From positions 9,553,001 through 9,617,000 of the forward strand of contig OX291553.1 in the NCBI GenBank assembly GCA_946406115.1: a stretch of DNA of 64,000 bases, written 5' to 3'. This document shows, in pieces, positions 21,968 through 33,225 of this stretch. Under the pieces are notes generated by a model. The model did no database searches and had not been told where the DNA came from. It saw only the letters and a list, made by a program, of their open reading frames with translations. The DNA comes from Apoda limacodes (lineage: Eukaryota; Arthropoda; Insecta; Lepidoptera; Limacodidae). The first letter of the stretch is position 1; every line of letters starts with the position of its first letter. Position numbers and translations under genes: made by a program.

Positions 21968-24193
21968 CAACCCGTACCCGTGGAGGCAGCTCTGCTTTAG
22001 CTCAGATGATCCTTAAGTCTGCGCAGCCGCAGTCACTGAGATAATCCTCGCTGGTATGGAATGTTTCATTCCTAACCTGCGAGTAGCTGCCGGCGTCAAA
22101 AAACGACCGTGGTTTAATAGGGCTTGCAGAGAAGCTAAAATTCTTAAGCAAACTGCGTATGAGGCTTGGACCACGGCTCGTAATAATAAGGATCCGAATA
22201 TTTCTGAGTTAAAACGCAAATTAAATGCTGCCTCGAGGTTCAGTAAGAAAGCAACTGCTAAAGCAAAATTCCAATTCATCGGAAAATTAAGTGGGCGACT
22301 TGCGAGCTATTCTTCTGGGAGTCGTGCTTTCTGGTCGCTTGCTAAAGCTGCCGAGGGGAACTTCTGCCAGTCGTCGTTACCACCACTGCGAAAGACCGAT
22401 GGTGACTTGGCCCACAGTGAAAAAGAGAAAGCCGATCTATTAGGCAGTATCTTTGCCTCTAACTCGAATGTGAACGACGAAGGCGCTGTACCACCTACTT
22501 TACCGTGGTGCGGTAAGACCATGCCGGAAATCTCTATAACACAGCGCGAGGTCCGGCGGGCGTTGCTTTCCCTAGACGTTCATAAGTCGAGTGGGCCAGA
22601 CGGCATACCAGCAGTGGTGCTTAAGCAGTGTGCTCCTGAGTTATGTCCTGTACTTACGCGCCTCTTCACGCTTTCCTACCACACTAGGCAATTTCCGTCT
22701 TCATGGAAGACTGCGAATGTGCACCCGGTGCCCAAAAAGGGCGAGAGATCAGATCCATCGAATAACAGGCCTATCGCTATAACCTCTCTACTCTCCAAGG
22801 TGATGGAGCGTGTGATCAACACACAGCTTTTGAGATACCTAGAAAAACACGACCTGATCAGTGACCGTCAATATGGCTTTCGCCACGGTCGCTCAACTGG
22901 TGACCTTCTAGTGTATCTCACACACCGATGGGCACTAGCCATTGAGAGTCAGGGGGAGGCATTGGCATGTAGCCTATACATAGCGAAGGCGTTCGATCGG
23001 GTCTGGCACCAGGGTCTTCTATCGAAGTTGCCATCTTACGGAGTGCCCGAGGGTTTGTGCAAATGGGTGGCTAGCTTTTTGTCCGGCAGAAGCATACGAG
23101 CCGTAGTTGACGGTAGTTGCTCTGATAGCATGGATATTACTGCTGGTGTCCCAGCATGTTGGCAAGGCTCTGTGCTGTCTCCTACGCTGTTTCTACTGCA
23201 CATCAATGATATGTTGGACATCAACAACATACATTGCTATGCAGATGACAGTACTGGAGACACTTATTACACGGGCCGTGCAAGCATCCTACGTTCCGTT
23301 GTGGAGGAAAAGCGTGAAGAACTTGTGTCTCAAATCGAGATCGGTCTGTCCAAGGTCTCTGACTGGGGGCGGGAAAACTTGGTCCAATTCAACCCTTCAA
23401 AGACAGAAGTCTGCGCGTTCACCGCTAAGAAAACCCCATTCACTGTAGTCCCACAATTCCAGAACACTCCCCTCTCCATCTCCAAGAGCATTGGGATCCT
23501 TGGCGTTGACATCTCCAGCGATGTTCAGTTCCGAGATCATTTGCTAGACAAGGTAAAGCTGGCGTCCAAAAAACTTGGTGTACTCAACAGAGCGAAGCAG
23601 TACTTCACGTCGGGTCAAAGATTGCTGATTTACAAGTCGCAAGTCCGGCCCCATATGGAGTACTGCTGCCATCTCTGGGCGGGTGCACCCGGATACCAGC
23701 TTGGCCCTTTTGACTCGGTTCAACGACGGGCTGTGAGAATTGTCGACGATCCCAAACTCACTTGCGATATCGAGCCCCTAAGTCTGAGGAGAGACTTTGC
23801 CTCCCTGTGTGTGTTCTACCGCTTGTACAATGGGTTGTGTTCTGAGGAATTGTTCGAAATGATGCCCACGGCTACTTTCTACCATCGCACCGCTCGCCAT
23901 CGGCAGGGAATTCATTCTCACAATTTAGAACCGAAATGGTCGCGTACAGTGCGGTTTCAGAGAAACTTCCTCCCGCGAACGCGTAGGTTGTGGAATGAGC
24001 TCCCTGCCAAGGTTTTCTCTAAGGACTACAGAATGGGGTTCTTCAAAAAAGAAGTTATTAGATTTCTGAAGGGTCGGCAACGCGCGAGTGATGCCCTTGG
24101 TGTTGCAAGCGTCCATAGGCTACGGTGACCGCTTACCATCAGGCGGACCGTAGGCTTGTTTGCTACCTTAGTGGTATAAAAAAAAAAAACATA
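21968..24193 (+). mobile_element. 5'-truncated CR1/Jockey-type LINE with 3' poly-A
   Basis: Homology with the reversed copy at 1312-2260 begins at about 21968 (CCGTGGAGGCAGCTCTGC). The element then carries a long RT ORF and ends with ACCATCAGGCGGACCG, TAGTGGTATAAAA and a poly-A run at about 24177-24190. The endonuclease domain upstream is absent, and a frameshift near 22015-22055 separates the residual upstream frame from the RT ORF. Five further fragments of the family are in this window. Confidence 0.9.
22056..24128 (+). CDS. Reverse transcriptase ORF of a non-LTR retrotransposon, probably inactive
   Basis: The ORF encodes 690 residues. Near the N-terminus, KKRPWFNRACREAK is the usual linker after the endonuclease. 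Around residue 180 is SSGPDGIP and around 240 NNRPIAITSLLSKVMERVI. DRQYGFRHGRST follows near 270, AFDRVWH at 312-318, motif B near 363-373, and YADD at 395-398. The C-terminal third holds the thumb and Cys/His-containing tail. Two defects are visible. The catalytic Asp of motif A is replaced by Tyr308 (SLYIAKAFD; the family has Asp there). Three extra residues (Ala-Cys-Trp, codons at 23154-23162) interrupt the GVP-QG of motif B. The first ATG is internal to the ancestral polyprotein, so it is not the natural start. In the cell it would copy element RNA at the target site; this copy very likely cannot. Confidence 0.9.
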   Translation: MECFIPNLRVAAGVKKRPWFNRACREAKILKQTAYEAWTTARNNKDPNISELKRKLNAASRFSKKATAKAKFQFIGKLSGRLASYSSGSRAFWSLAKAAEGNFCQSSLPPLRKTDGDLAHSEKEKADLLGSIFASNSNVNDEGAVPPTLPWCGKTMPEISITQREVRRALLSLDVHKSSGPDGIPAVVLKQCAPELCPVLTRLFTLSYHTRQFPSSWKTANVHPVPKKGERSDPSNNRPIAITSLLSKVMERVINTQLLRYLEKHDLISDRQYGFRHGRSTGDLLVYLTHRWALAIESQGEALACSLYIAKAFDRVWHQGLLSKLPSYGVPEGLCKWVASFLSGRSIRAVVDGSCSDSMDITAGVPACWQGSVLSPTLFLLHINDMLDINNIHCYADDSTGDTYYTGRASILRSVVEEKREELVSQIEIGLSKVSDWGRENLVQFNPSKTEVCAFTAKKTPFTVVPQFQNTPLSISKSIGILGVDISSDVQFRDHLLDKVKLASKKLGVLNRAKQYFTSGQRLLIYKSQVRPHMEYCCHLWAGAPGYQLGPFDSVQRRAVRIVDDPKLTCDIEPLSLRRDFASLCVFYRLYNGLCSEELFEMMPTATFYHRTARHRQGIHSHNLEPKWSRTVRFQRNFLPRTRRLWNELPAKVFSKDYRMGFFKKEVIRFLKGRQRASDALGVASVHRLR

Positions 24194-24499
24194 GCTGAGC
24201 GATCTTAAGAATTAAAATCATATTTAATGTCGAATCTTTTTTGAGGATATGAGCTTGGGCTTCACTCTTTGCGATGAAAGTCTTTCGTTTCAAAGCCGAA
24301 TTGAACTCGTTGAAGATATGTACTTATGTTGTCGTATACATTTTAAACGCATGATTTTGAAAGGAAACGCTTGAGAGTGGATCCAGATGCAGTCGGTCTT
24401 ATACCGTCGTCTTTCTTCCTTAAAGCACGTAAACTCCATATATGTATGGCATTACTTCCTTTATTACTTTACTTTTTTTTTACTACTACTTTACTTTAC
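24194..24499. other. Non-coding stretch
   Basis: No feature could be supported apart from a T-rich tract near 24465-24500. Confidence 0.4.
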
Positions 24500-24983
24500 T
24501 TTAAGTTACATAATTTTATTGTACATCAAGAAGGGCTTTAGATACATCACCCTTGGATTGATTTAAGAGTTCTTTTAGATGGTTGGGACGTGATCCGTTA
24601 ATTCCTCCTGCCGAACGTTTTGGGAAAAATACCACAGCGAGGAGAACGTCATCATTTATAGCTATCAAGGAATTGATGTCTTCATCAAGAAAGTCAAAGG
24701 GAATCGGGTCTAGAGCTGACGGATTTTTTGATTTACGCGAGTTAAAAGTTTCAGAACAATCTTCTGCCATGGCGTCTTCAGAAGCTAGCAGCCTTACTAA
24801 GTCACCATCGGCAACTTTGGACTGTACTTTCTTATTGAAATTGTATTGATTCGGCTTTCTGTACGACGTGTCCATTACAAGCTCATCATAGTTAGATACA
24901 TTTTTTTTAATTTTATTTGTCAAAGAAGTGCCTTTGTTGTTATTAAGGAAAATGCAGAATGGTAAATGGAAAGAGGATGCCAT
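24500..24983 (-). pseudogene. Fragment of a second reverse-transcriptase family
   Basis: A 155-codon minus-strand frame (24983-24516) encodes DLVRLLASEDAMAED, then a LDPIPFD segment, then FPKRSAGGINGSRPNHLKEL. Active relatives read similarly (AVRLLCSDD, FPxGSAGGPDGLRPQHLKDL) just before the RT fingers in a family of non-LTR/retron-like polymerases of metazoans. The frame stops before any catalytic motif. It is unrelated in sequence to the neighbouring LINE and is read from the opposite strand. This is a relic, assigned from remembered family pattern. Confidence 0.6.
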
Positions 24984-26165
24984 GTTATATTAGACTTAAC
25001 ACATGATTGTATAATATCTTTTAATTTAGATGCAACTGCTATTTGGTAGCTATAGGGTGTTCTTCTTATAATTGGTACGTTTGATTTTAATTTTTGTCAT
25101 CGCATCAAGTTGTCCAAGTATATTTGTTAACCTGGATATTTGTGAGGTTGGTCGTGATGAAGCAGCAGGCAGGATTATACAGTTATATTCGAATAGCCTT
25201 TTCTAACTAGTTTGTTCGCGTGGACTTAAAAAAAATTAAGCTTAACCCGTTTTAGATTTCTACAAAAATATCGGAATTCTTATATTAATTTTCAATCACT
25301 ATTTCGCCCCTTAGGAGATGATTTTGCAAAACCGGTAAACACGTCAATCTAATTTTTTTTTTATTGATGATATTTAGCGTGTATAAACTTATTGTACAGA
25401 ACAATTTACAAGTACTATTTTTATAGATTAATCATTCCTTGTAATGTTTTCATTTGTACAATAATAGGTGTATAAAAAAATAAAGACCATTTATGTTTCA
25501 CTTTGATGTATCTTATGTAAGCATTCTGATCTTATGAAAATGCTGTTACAAGATTTCATCACACTTAATTCTTTTAAATTATATTTTAGTCGTTGAACAT
25601 TTTTTTCTGGATTCTAGCTGATTTTATGACTTATATTAAAAAAAGAAAGCCTAGTTATGGATTCTAACATGATTTTCAAGATGAATGGGATATCAAAATT
25701 GTTGTTGTTTCTTTACATTTTTTGTATCTCTTTAACTAAGTAATGTCAGTTATTTAAAATAATAAATTTACGAGTTCATTATAGTTCATTATGCATTGAA
25801 GCAATCTTGAAATTCTTTCATGTTGTATGATTCATAGGGCTTCGAATATAGTTAAGACCCAAAAAAGGAAGTGACACCTGATTTTTTGGTTTTATTATGT
25901 ATGGTTCACTCCCAAACAGTTTATGAAAAGAAATTGCTATTACAAGTTACTAGACTAAATGCCTTGACTATCCTTTCTTATGTTTCTAAATTTTCATTTT
26001 TTACTGTGCTTTGTTCTCAGTATTACAAGTTCCTTATTATGATCTAGGTATACTATTTCCGAATTAATATTGATAATAATAATTCTTAAATTTCCTGGAA
26101 TCTGAATCTAATGTTGTAGTTAGTAGAAATAAATAAATCAATTGCGTAACATAAAAAGTATCAAA
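24984..26165. other. Gene-free AT-rich stretch
   Basis: No coding frame or structured repeat was identified. Confidence 0.4.
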
Positions 26166-26620
26166 TTTTTAGGGTTCCGTACCCGAAGGGTAATTAGCGG
26201 AACCCTATTACTAAGGCTCCGCTGTCCGTCCGTTCGTCCGTCCGTCCGTCCCTCTATCACCAGGCTGTAATTCATGAACCGTGATAGTAAGACAGAAGAA
26301 ATTTTCACAGAAGATGTATTTCTGTTGCCGCTAAAATAAATATTTAAGGGGGCTCCCATACAACAAACGTGATTTTTTTTTGATCGATATTGATAACGGC
26401 AACAGGTCGACGCTTAAAATATGCACAGAATATATCAATAAATAATATGCTAAATATTCTGTGCATATTTTAAGCGTCGACCTGTTAAAATAAATTATTA
26501 AATTAAAATAATGCAAATATTTAAGGGCTCCCATAAAACAAACGTGATTTTTTTTCCCATTTTTATCGATAATGGTACGGAACCCTTCGTACGCGAGTCC
26601 TACTCGCACTTGGCCGATTT
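26166..26620 (-). repeat. Copy of the GGCCAAGTGCGAGTCGG...GTACGGAACCCT family, reversed
   Basis: It runs from TTAGGGTTCCGTACCCGAAG at the left to CTCGCACTTGGCCGA at the right, with the GTCCGTCCGTCCGTCC run near 26236. It contains a perfect hairpin at 26401-26486. Confidence 0.8.
26401..26486. repeat. Perfect hairpin: 33-bp arms, 20-nt loop
   Basis: AACAGGTCGACGCTTAAAAT opens the left arm (26401-26433), and its exact complement closes the right arm (26454-26486, ending AGCGTCGACCTGTT). The copy at 14598 has a single version of the same block, so the palindrome arose within the repeat. Confidence 0.92.
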
Positions 26621-26950
26621 TTTTATTCCGTTTATTTTTATGATTTATTTTAGGGCGAAATGCGTTATCAATAGGGAGGCAACATAAACGCCTTATTGCT
26701 TAAAATTCAACGCCAGAGACTACCTAAGTCTCGCTTCCGGTTTTCAGCGAGATTTATTATTTTGCTTGCCTAAATAAGCCCCAAGAGACATCAATTTTCT
26801 TGGAATTTTAAAGGGGTAATACAAAATTAAGTTATAAATTACAAATTGGAGGTGTAAGTACCTACCATATTTTAACATAGATTTTATTTAAAAATAAATT
26901 TAAAGGAAATCTTAGAGGTTCCGCTAAAAAAAATGTTTTACGTAAATTAT

Positions 26951-27126
26951 TATGCCAAGGTTTTCTCTAAGGACTACAGTATAGGGTTCTTTGAGAAAGA
27001 AGTTATTGGATTTCTAAAGGGTCTGAAACGCGCGAGTGATACCCCTGGTGTTGTAAGCGTCCATAGACTACGGTGACCGCTTACCATCAGGCAGGCCGTA
27101 AGCTTGTTTGCCACCTGTATAAAAAT
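26951..27126 (+). pseudogene. Short 3' fragment of the CR1/Jockey-type LINE
   Basis: It starts GCCAAGGTTTTCTCTAAGGA and continues through the GGGTTCTTTGAGAAAGAAG region, the ACCGCTTACCATCAGGCAGG end and a TATAAAAATAAAATAAAA tail. It aligns with 24006-24180 of the long copy and retains only the last codons of the ORF plus the tail. Confidence 0.85.
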
Positions 27127-27520
27127 AAAATAAAATTAAAACTTTTAAGTAAAATATTTATGCAGATATGAATAATTATTGAGTATGAAAATAGAAAAGC
27201 TTTATATATCGTAAAGCCAACTTCGTCCAAATCAACTTTAAAAAAAAACGCTTTGTCTTTCTTTCAATATTATAGGTAGCTAAATTATTTTGTAATCTTT
27301 GTTAAAAGTTAAGTTTTATTATTGTCATATGTCTAAAATCTTCGTCTCCGCCTATTGGTGTTAAACATTTTGAATAATGACAATCTTTTAGTGAAATTTC
27401 ACAATACTATAAAGAATTAACACTATAATAAATTAATATATTGAATTTTATTAGTTAGTGGTTTTACTTGTGTCATATACGAGAAGGTATTGCCTATAGC
27501 AATCCGGAAAGAGTGAAAAT

Positions 27521-27808
27521 GGGCCAAGTGCGAGTCGGACTCGCGCACGAAGGTTTCCGTACCATTATCTACAAAAACGAGCAAAAACATCACGTTTGTT
27601 GTATGGGAGCCCCCTTAAATATTTTTTTTTCTGTTTTTTAGTATTTGTTGTTATAGCGGCAACAGAAACACATGTTGTGTGAAAATTTCAACTGTCTAAC
27701 TATAACGGTTCATAAGATACAGCCTGGTGACAGACGGACGGACGGACGGACAGCCAAGTCTTTGTAATAGGGTTCCTAATTACCTTTCAGGTACGGAACC
27801 CTAAAAAA
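27521..27808 (+). repeat. Copy of the GGCCAAGTGCGAGTCGG...GTACGGAACCCT family
   Basis: GGCCAAGTGCGAGTCGGACT marks the start, ACGGACGGACGGACAGCC the middle and GGTACGGAACCCTAAAAAA the end. It is the most compact copy in the window. Confidence 0.85.
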
Positions 27809-30176
27809 GAATAAGTGAAAGTTTTGAATGACTCGATCGGTTTAGCCCTAGTACTCCAGATATAAAGACAAACAAACATACAAACTTACTCTTCAAATAG
27901 AATTGATTTGTACGAAGTGTAGAGAGTGTTAAAAGTAAAATAGGCCGTATAAGCCGATTTTCTTGTATTGTGATTAAAAATGTCAAGAAGCACATATTGA
28001 ATTAAAGTCCATTTCCAAAAAAATATTGACAAGTGACACTTTAATACTTCTTAATTCAGCCAGAACTACTAAAAATACGTGCAACTTCTCTTGTATTTGT
28101 AGCTTTTTTATGTTCTGAGCTTTCAAAAATCTTCTGAAACTCTTTTCTATAATTACCGTTGAGTATCCCTTGTTCTGGATATTCCTGTACACCGTCACAC
28201 ATATACCTACGCAGACAATTTTAAAAACAGCCAAACAGACCAATGAAAAAAAAAACAAAAAAGTACTGAGTAATCCTTAACCTAAAAATGACCTTAAGAA
28301 CTTTTGTAGGTTCATTGAATTTAAAGAGTTCTTAAAACAAAAAAAATGTATGTATGCAGAAGACTATAGACTTTAGAGTTTCAAATTAGTTATTAAAGCA
28401 TTCGGTAATATTGAAGTATTTTGTTACTTGATGACTTAAATCGCGTTTCTTTATTTATTATATTTCTAACGTAACGTATCAGCACGCAGTAAGGACACAG
28501 GATAAGGAGAAATGTTGGATTGAATGGAATGAAACTAAACACAAAATGCATTGATTGCGACATATTTATTTGACATAAAATCTCCCTATTTGGGCTCTAT
28601 GCCTAGCGAGATTTCACGAATTTTATATTGTCTCTAATGCTTCAGGTAATTTTTGTTCATAAGGCGACGTTGATTTGACTCTGGAAACGTTTTGAGAGAC
28701 AAAAGGGGACGTAATTAGAGCTTGAATCTCGCTTCGTCGAACGAAAACTTCTGTAAACACTAATCAGCTTTCAGGTACTTTAATTAAAATTTTGTGCTGA
28801 GTTCATTCTGAAAGCATTGCAAATGTAATGATTAAATCTTTTGTTATGGTTGGCTCAGCCGTTGCACTTCCTACTGCTGGGGCACATACCTCTTCTTCGA
28901 CCAACTAGTAGCCATTAGATCATCAGAGATTTCATATATAGAGCAGTCATCCACCAAATGACTAACTACTTCCTGTTGAAAATAGACACGCATTCGGTTC
29001 TAAGAATGTATATTTTCAAATTTTGTTAATAAACAAAAAGCAGTCTTTTTTTGACAATACAATATTCTTAGGTTTCAAAGTAAAATAATATTAAAAAGGA
29101 GGCCAGCCAAGCTGCCAGTACCCAACACTTCCAATGTTGTATAACTTTGCATCCAATGAACTTCTAAGATAAAGTCTACTTAGAAGATTATTGTTCGTTT
29201 CTTGTAACTCCTGCCTTCTCGCCCCTTTTTTCAGGTTCTGATTAGGAAACCGTGGTTTTTCTTCATTGCCACGATGAACTCTGATTGCACTTTACAAATT
29301 TCATCCATCTAGAAATTGTTAAGTTTCTTAGCGGCCGCCGCTTTGTCTAAATTGTAAGCTTTTAGCGGCTACCACTTTGTCTAAATTGTTAGCTTTTTTA
29401 GCAGCCGCCGCTTGGTCTAAAACGTTGCTTGGCAATTGCTGCTTTTGTACTTTGATTTCTTTTTTTAAAAAAAATTAAAGTATTTTAATATCAAAACATT
29501 ATAATCTTGTACCATAATGAAGCCACCAATTACCTACGCATTAGAAAAAAAATAGTTAGGTTTGAAAATTAAAATGGCTATCTCTTTTTTATTTTCAAAC
29601 TTCAAAATTATTAAAAATTTACAAAATTGTTTATATAATCGACTTAAATTAGAATACTTGTTACCTCAGAAATCTCTTTTTTTATTATAAACCTTCTTGA
29701 ATGTTATGAAAATTGTTTCTTTACGTAACTTGGCCGTTTTCTTTTACAAAAGTGTCTGTCTCCTTTTAATAAAATTTTAAAGCCAATTTTGACCAGGGCA
29801 AAAAATCACTCTTAAGAAAAACAAACATTATTTTGTGTAATATCAAAAGATTCATACTTATACTCTATAATCATAAATTAAAATTTATAATTTCAATATT
29901 TCTTTATCAAATATTAGATCAAGTTTAATTTTTTATATCACTAAGGTGGCTTATTTTCATCACGTTTTAAAATACATGAAATTTTTATCATTACTTATTC
30001 GAAATGTTTAATGAAAAAAGCCATCAAGGTTAAACATAAACACGTGGTTATTAATTTAGAAGTTTCACATTAAATAATAATCATAACATACTTTACATAA
30101 ATGTCGACCCAAAAGGGAATTATTTCCTATTTATAGTACTAATAACAAATTTCATTTCCTGTGTCTTTTGTTTCAG
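27809..30176. other. Gene-free stretch upstream of the receptor's first recognised exon
   Basis: AT-rich DNA without a supported gene. A GC-rich three-unit tandem repeat sits at 29329-29445. The splice acceptor at 30175-30176 implies at least one more upstream exon, which I could not locate. Confidence 0.4.
29329..29445. repeat. Tandem repeat, about 35 bp x 3
   Basis: Units of the form TTAGCGGCCGCCGCTTTGTC plus TAAATTGT appear three times with a few changes. They stand out as CpG-rich in AT-rich DNA. Confidence 0.85.
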
Positions 30177-30445
30177 GTTTTAAGTCTCACGCAGTATTGT
30201 GAGGTCGTGGGATCCTGTCACTCATTGTGTGTTGATATAATTTGAGTAACACGTTGGGTGAAATGTTGAAATGATGAAACACAATAAAGATATTGTGTTG
30301 TGTATATTTACTGAAGTTGATGTGCAAACTATTAACACTAGTTTAGAATATATATTTAGTAATCAACATGTATTTAACCAGTAATGTAATACTTAAAAGT
30401 TTATTGGTAACCGACTAAAGCATATCCAAAATGCCGGAAGTTGAA
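30177..30445 (+). CDS. TkR86C: Receptor exon 1: leader and first five codons (coding 30431-30445)
   Basis: A pyrimidine-rich acceptor (CTTTTGTTTCAG) ends at 30176 and a perfect GTAAGT donor starts at 30446. The ATG at 30431 gives Met-Pro-Glu-Val-Glu, ending in phase 0. The next exon at 37798 also starts in phase 0, so the join is in frame without a stop and adds eleven residues ahead of the Met at 37816. The leader contains several upstream ATGs. The 7.35-kb intron and the lack of homology for such a short segment make this an inference. If wrong, translation would start at 37816. Confidence 0.5.
30271..30384 (+). promoter_or_regulatory. Upstream ORF in the receptor leader (37 codons)
   Basis: ATGATGAAACACAATAAAG opens a 37-residue frame that stops at 30382-30384, 46 bases before the proposed receptor ATG and in a different frame. 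A four-base-earlier ATG (30263) opens a three-codon frame. Such uORFs often lower translation of receptor mRNAs. The effect here is inference. Confidence 0.4.
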
Positions 30446-30774
30446 GTAAGTTCATTGTTTTTATTATATTTATAATGACCTGGTTTATTAAATAAGTTTA
30501 ATTTTTATTTGATTTAGTAGTGGAGCCGCATTAAAATGTCATTATGACAGCAGTAGCTGAGACAGGTCAGACGACTGTCAGTCGAGTTGAGTAACTCGAC
30601 AACACGCAATAGGCCAACTTGGCAGACTATGGTTTAAGCATCCTTCTTTAAGAAAAAGCCTGTATCACTAAAATCAGCAGACATTATGTTTACTGCTAAT
30701 AACGCAAGGATTATCGGCGCATAGAGTCACAAAGCCAATCAAAAGTTTAAAAATATTTTGATTTATATCAAACT

Positions 30775-30960
30775 GGCTTTGGCCAGCGGCTCCGCCTGTG
30801 ATAAATTCTGTTATCGCCTCAGGAATGCTTACTCCCTAATTATGCCTAGTAAGAAAGTTTGCTATAGCAAGCTGTAGTTCGTCCACGTAGAATTTGGTTA
30901 TAGTAAGTATCCAATGTCCTTTTACGTCTCTTCAATTATTTCTGTGACAAACATCAGCTT
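30775..30960 (-). mobile_element. Helitron-like repeat relic in intron 1, reversed
   Basis: GGCCAGCGGCTCCGCCTGTG resembles the reversed GCCGC-rich terminus of the Lep1-type copies, and GTTTGCTATAGCAAGCTGTAG matches their body. Confidence 0.5.
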
Positions 30961-31134
30961 AATTTTTTTAATTTTATCCCTCCCTTGCATTTATAACATG
31001 TAAATATGAACAGTACCTTACATATTTTAGTGACTGATTTTTTTTCTGACGACATTTAACTATTTAACACGTTTAGGGAATAGAAAAAAAAACCATTCTT
31101 CTCCACGTTCTTATAAATAGAATCCAGAATTTAC

Positions 31135-31305
31135 GTTGTACGTGTGTATGTCACTGTACTATTCTTCAACGACTTGACCGATTTGAATGATTTTTTTTGT
31201 ATGCGTTTGGGTGGCGCCGTGGATATTTTAGATTCACAAATCAGCCCGTCAGATGACGCTGCAGTCGATATCATGCAGGACAACGTCTGCCCGGTCAGCT
31301 AGTTA
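31135..31305 (+). repeat. Dispersed repeat in intron 1
   Basis: TTCAACGACTTGACCGATTTG and ATCAGCCCGTCAGATGACGC, ending CGGTCAGCTAGTTA, resemble a lepidopteran repeat family with a CAGCTAGT terminus. It is non-coding. Confidence 0.5.
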
Positions 31306-32466
31306 AATTATATAAAACTCAAGGTTTTTTGTCTTCTGTTCGTATTTTACGCGCTGCCATAACGTTTATACGATTAGGATGAAATTTGGAAAGGAAATGA
31401 TAGCTTGTACCTTGGGGCTGCTTAAAATACGTCAAGAGTTGGATTAGCGTTGCAAGGGTGAATAAGAATTTAGCTAAATCAAACTCGATGATATTTGGGT
31501 GATAGATCTTGCGCCTTGGGAAAGGAAATATACTACTTTGAAAATGTCAAGTGCGAGTCGGATTATTGTTTGTCAAATATAAGGGCAGCACAACATTAGC
31601 CAGGGTCCGCGAAATCCTATGTATTCTGAAATAGGGTTAGAAGATCAAAAATGGCTCAATGTCACAATGATCAGACTCCTACGTTATTAAGGGAACCTAA
31701 GTAAGAAGCTATCGTAAAAATTTAGCACAAACATATAGGTTTTCACTTTTTGACCTATTGACCCCGAATTTTGTATGCGACATTTCTCACAATTCTTGAG
31801 AACAAATGATTTTGATATGTTGTTTGTTTGAATTAATCTGTGTCAGAATTGTGACAAAATGATGCTCGATAAAAAGAACTTCATATAATTTTAATTATGT
31901 TTTAATAATACGAACTGCTATGAGTTATATGACTCTTTTTTTTATTTATATACCTATGATATAATTTATATTTATACATAATAAATACATAAAAAATTTA
32001 AATATTTCGCCGGCAAGTTAAAATTTTTTCATTACTCATTTTGTAATATCTGTCATTTGTTAGAACTTTAGAGTCGCTTTGTATAATATGGGTCTTTATA
32101 TTCTTTTTGCTACTTTTTGTTTAGCCTGAAGTAAAGTGTGCCCTTGAAATTGTGGCAGTAAAGTCGGCGCTTTTTGATATTAATTATAATTTCATTTTCG
32201 TAATGGAAAGGAGGAACGTTGAGTGAGTGCTTATTATCAACTAAAATTACTATAGAAAAAGTCCTTGTGATGAGTTATTGCCGAAAAGTACACCGAGGAA
32301 GCGTATCGTTTAAAGTTCCAAAAATGGAATATAAAGCAGGCAGTAATTACATGATTTTTTAATAATAAATTCATTTTAATCAAAAATTACGGTCTATCAG
32401 AAGGATAATTGCTAATTGTTAGGTTATGCTAGTTGTTATTTATTTAATAACATGGGCCATAGTGTA

Positions 32467-32945
32467 ACTAGCTTTTGCCCGCGGCTTCGCTCGCTTTAAA
32501 TTTGAAGTAAAGTAGTTCACTCTATAGAATTTTATAAACAAAATTTAAAATAAGCCTATGATATGAAAGACGCAGTGGTTTCAATGAAATTAGAAATTCG
32601 ACGGGATAGTTAATAGGTCATCTGAGTTGATTACCCAGTCTATCGAAAAGACTAGATCAGGATTAAAAGAATCCTATGTCCTTCTCCGTCCCTTCAACTA
32701 TCCTGTGCGAAATTTCAGCTGAATCGCTTGATGCTGAAATTGTCCACATCGGTCTCTTTCATACAAACTTGAGACTCTCGTTTCATCCTCAAAGGGGGTG
32801 AATTTTGGAAAATCCTAGCAGATGCCTACGTCACAATAGCTTACTGTATGCCAAATTTCAGCTCGATACGTCCAGTGGTTGGAGCTGTACGTTGACAGAT
32901 CAGTCAGTAACGTTTGCCTTTTTTTACATATATATGATATATAAT
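32467..32945 (-). mobile_element. Helitron-like (Lep1-type) copy in intron 1, reversed
   Basis: AACTAGCTTTTGCCCGCGGC is the reversed CTAGT terminus. Typical body text follows (CGAAATTTCAGCTGAATCG and CAAATTTCAGCTCGATACG), with some inner duplication. Confidence 0.7.
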
Positions 32946-33049
32946 TATATCATATATAGCTATAGCTGAAATTTATTTTTACTTTAGTAAGACTTTAGAA
33001 TGAAAAATTGGTAAATCACATTAATAATGCAAATTTTTGTGAGTTTATT

Positions 33050-33225
33050 ACTCGTTCACTTTAAACCAGCTAGACGGATTTGGATAAAATGAAGAATGGG
33101 GATTGAAACAGATAGCTTATATTTCGACACATAGGCTTTTTGCCCCGGAACCTTAAAAAAATCCCGCAGGAACAACTTCGACGCAGATAACCGAATTGAT
33201 TGCGGGTGTAGCCGTGAGTACATCT
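33050..33225 (+). mobile_element. Helitron-like relic in intron 1
   Basis: Blocks such as CAGCTAGACGGATTTGGATA, ACATAGGCTTTTTGCCCCGG and TCCCGCAGGAACAAC, with a final ACATCTAGT, match the family body and end in forward orientation. Confidence 0.6.
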
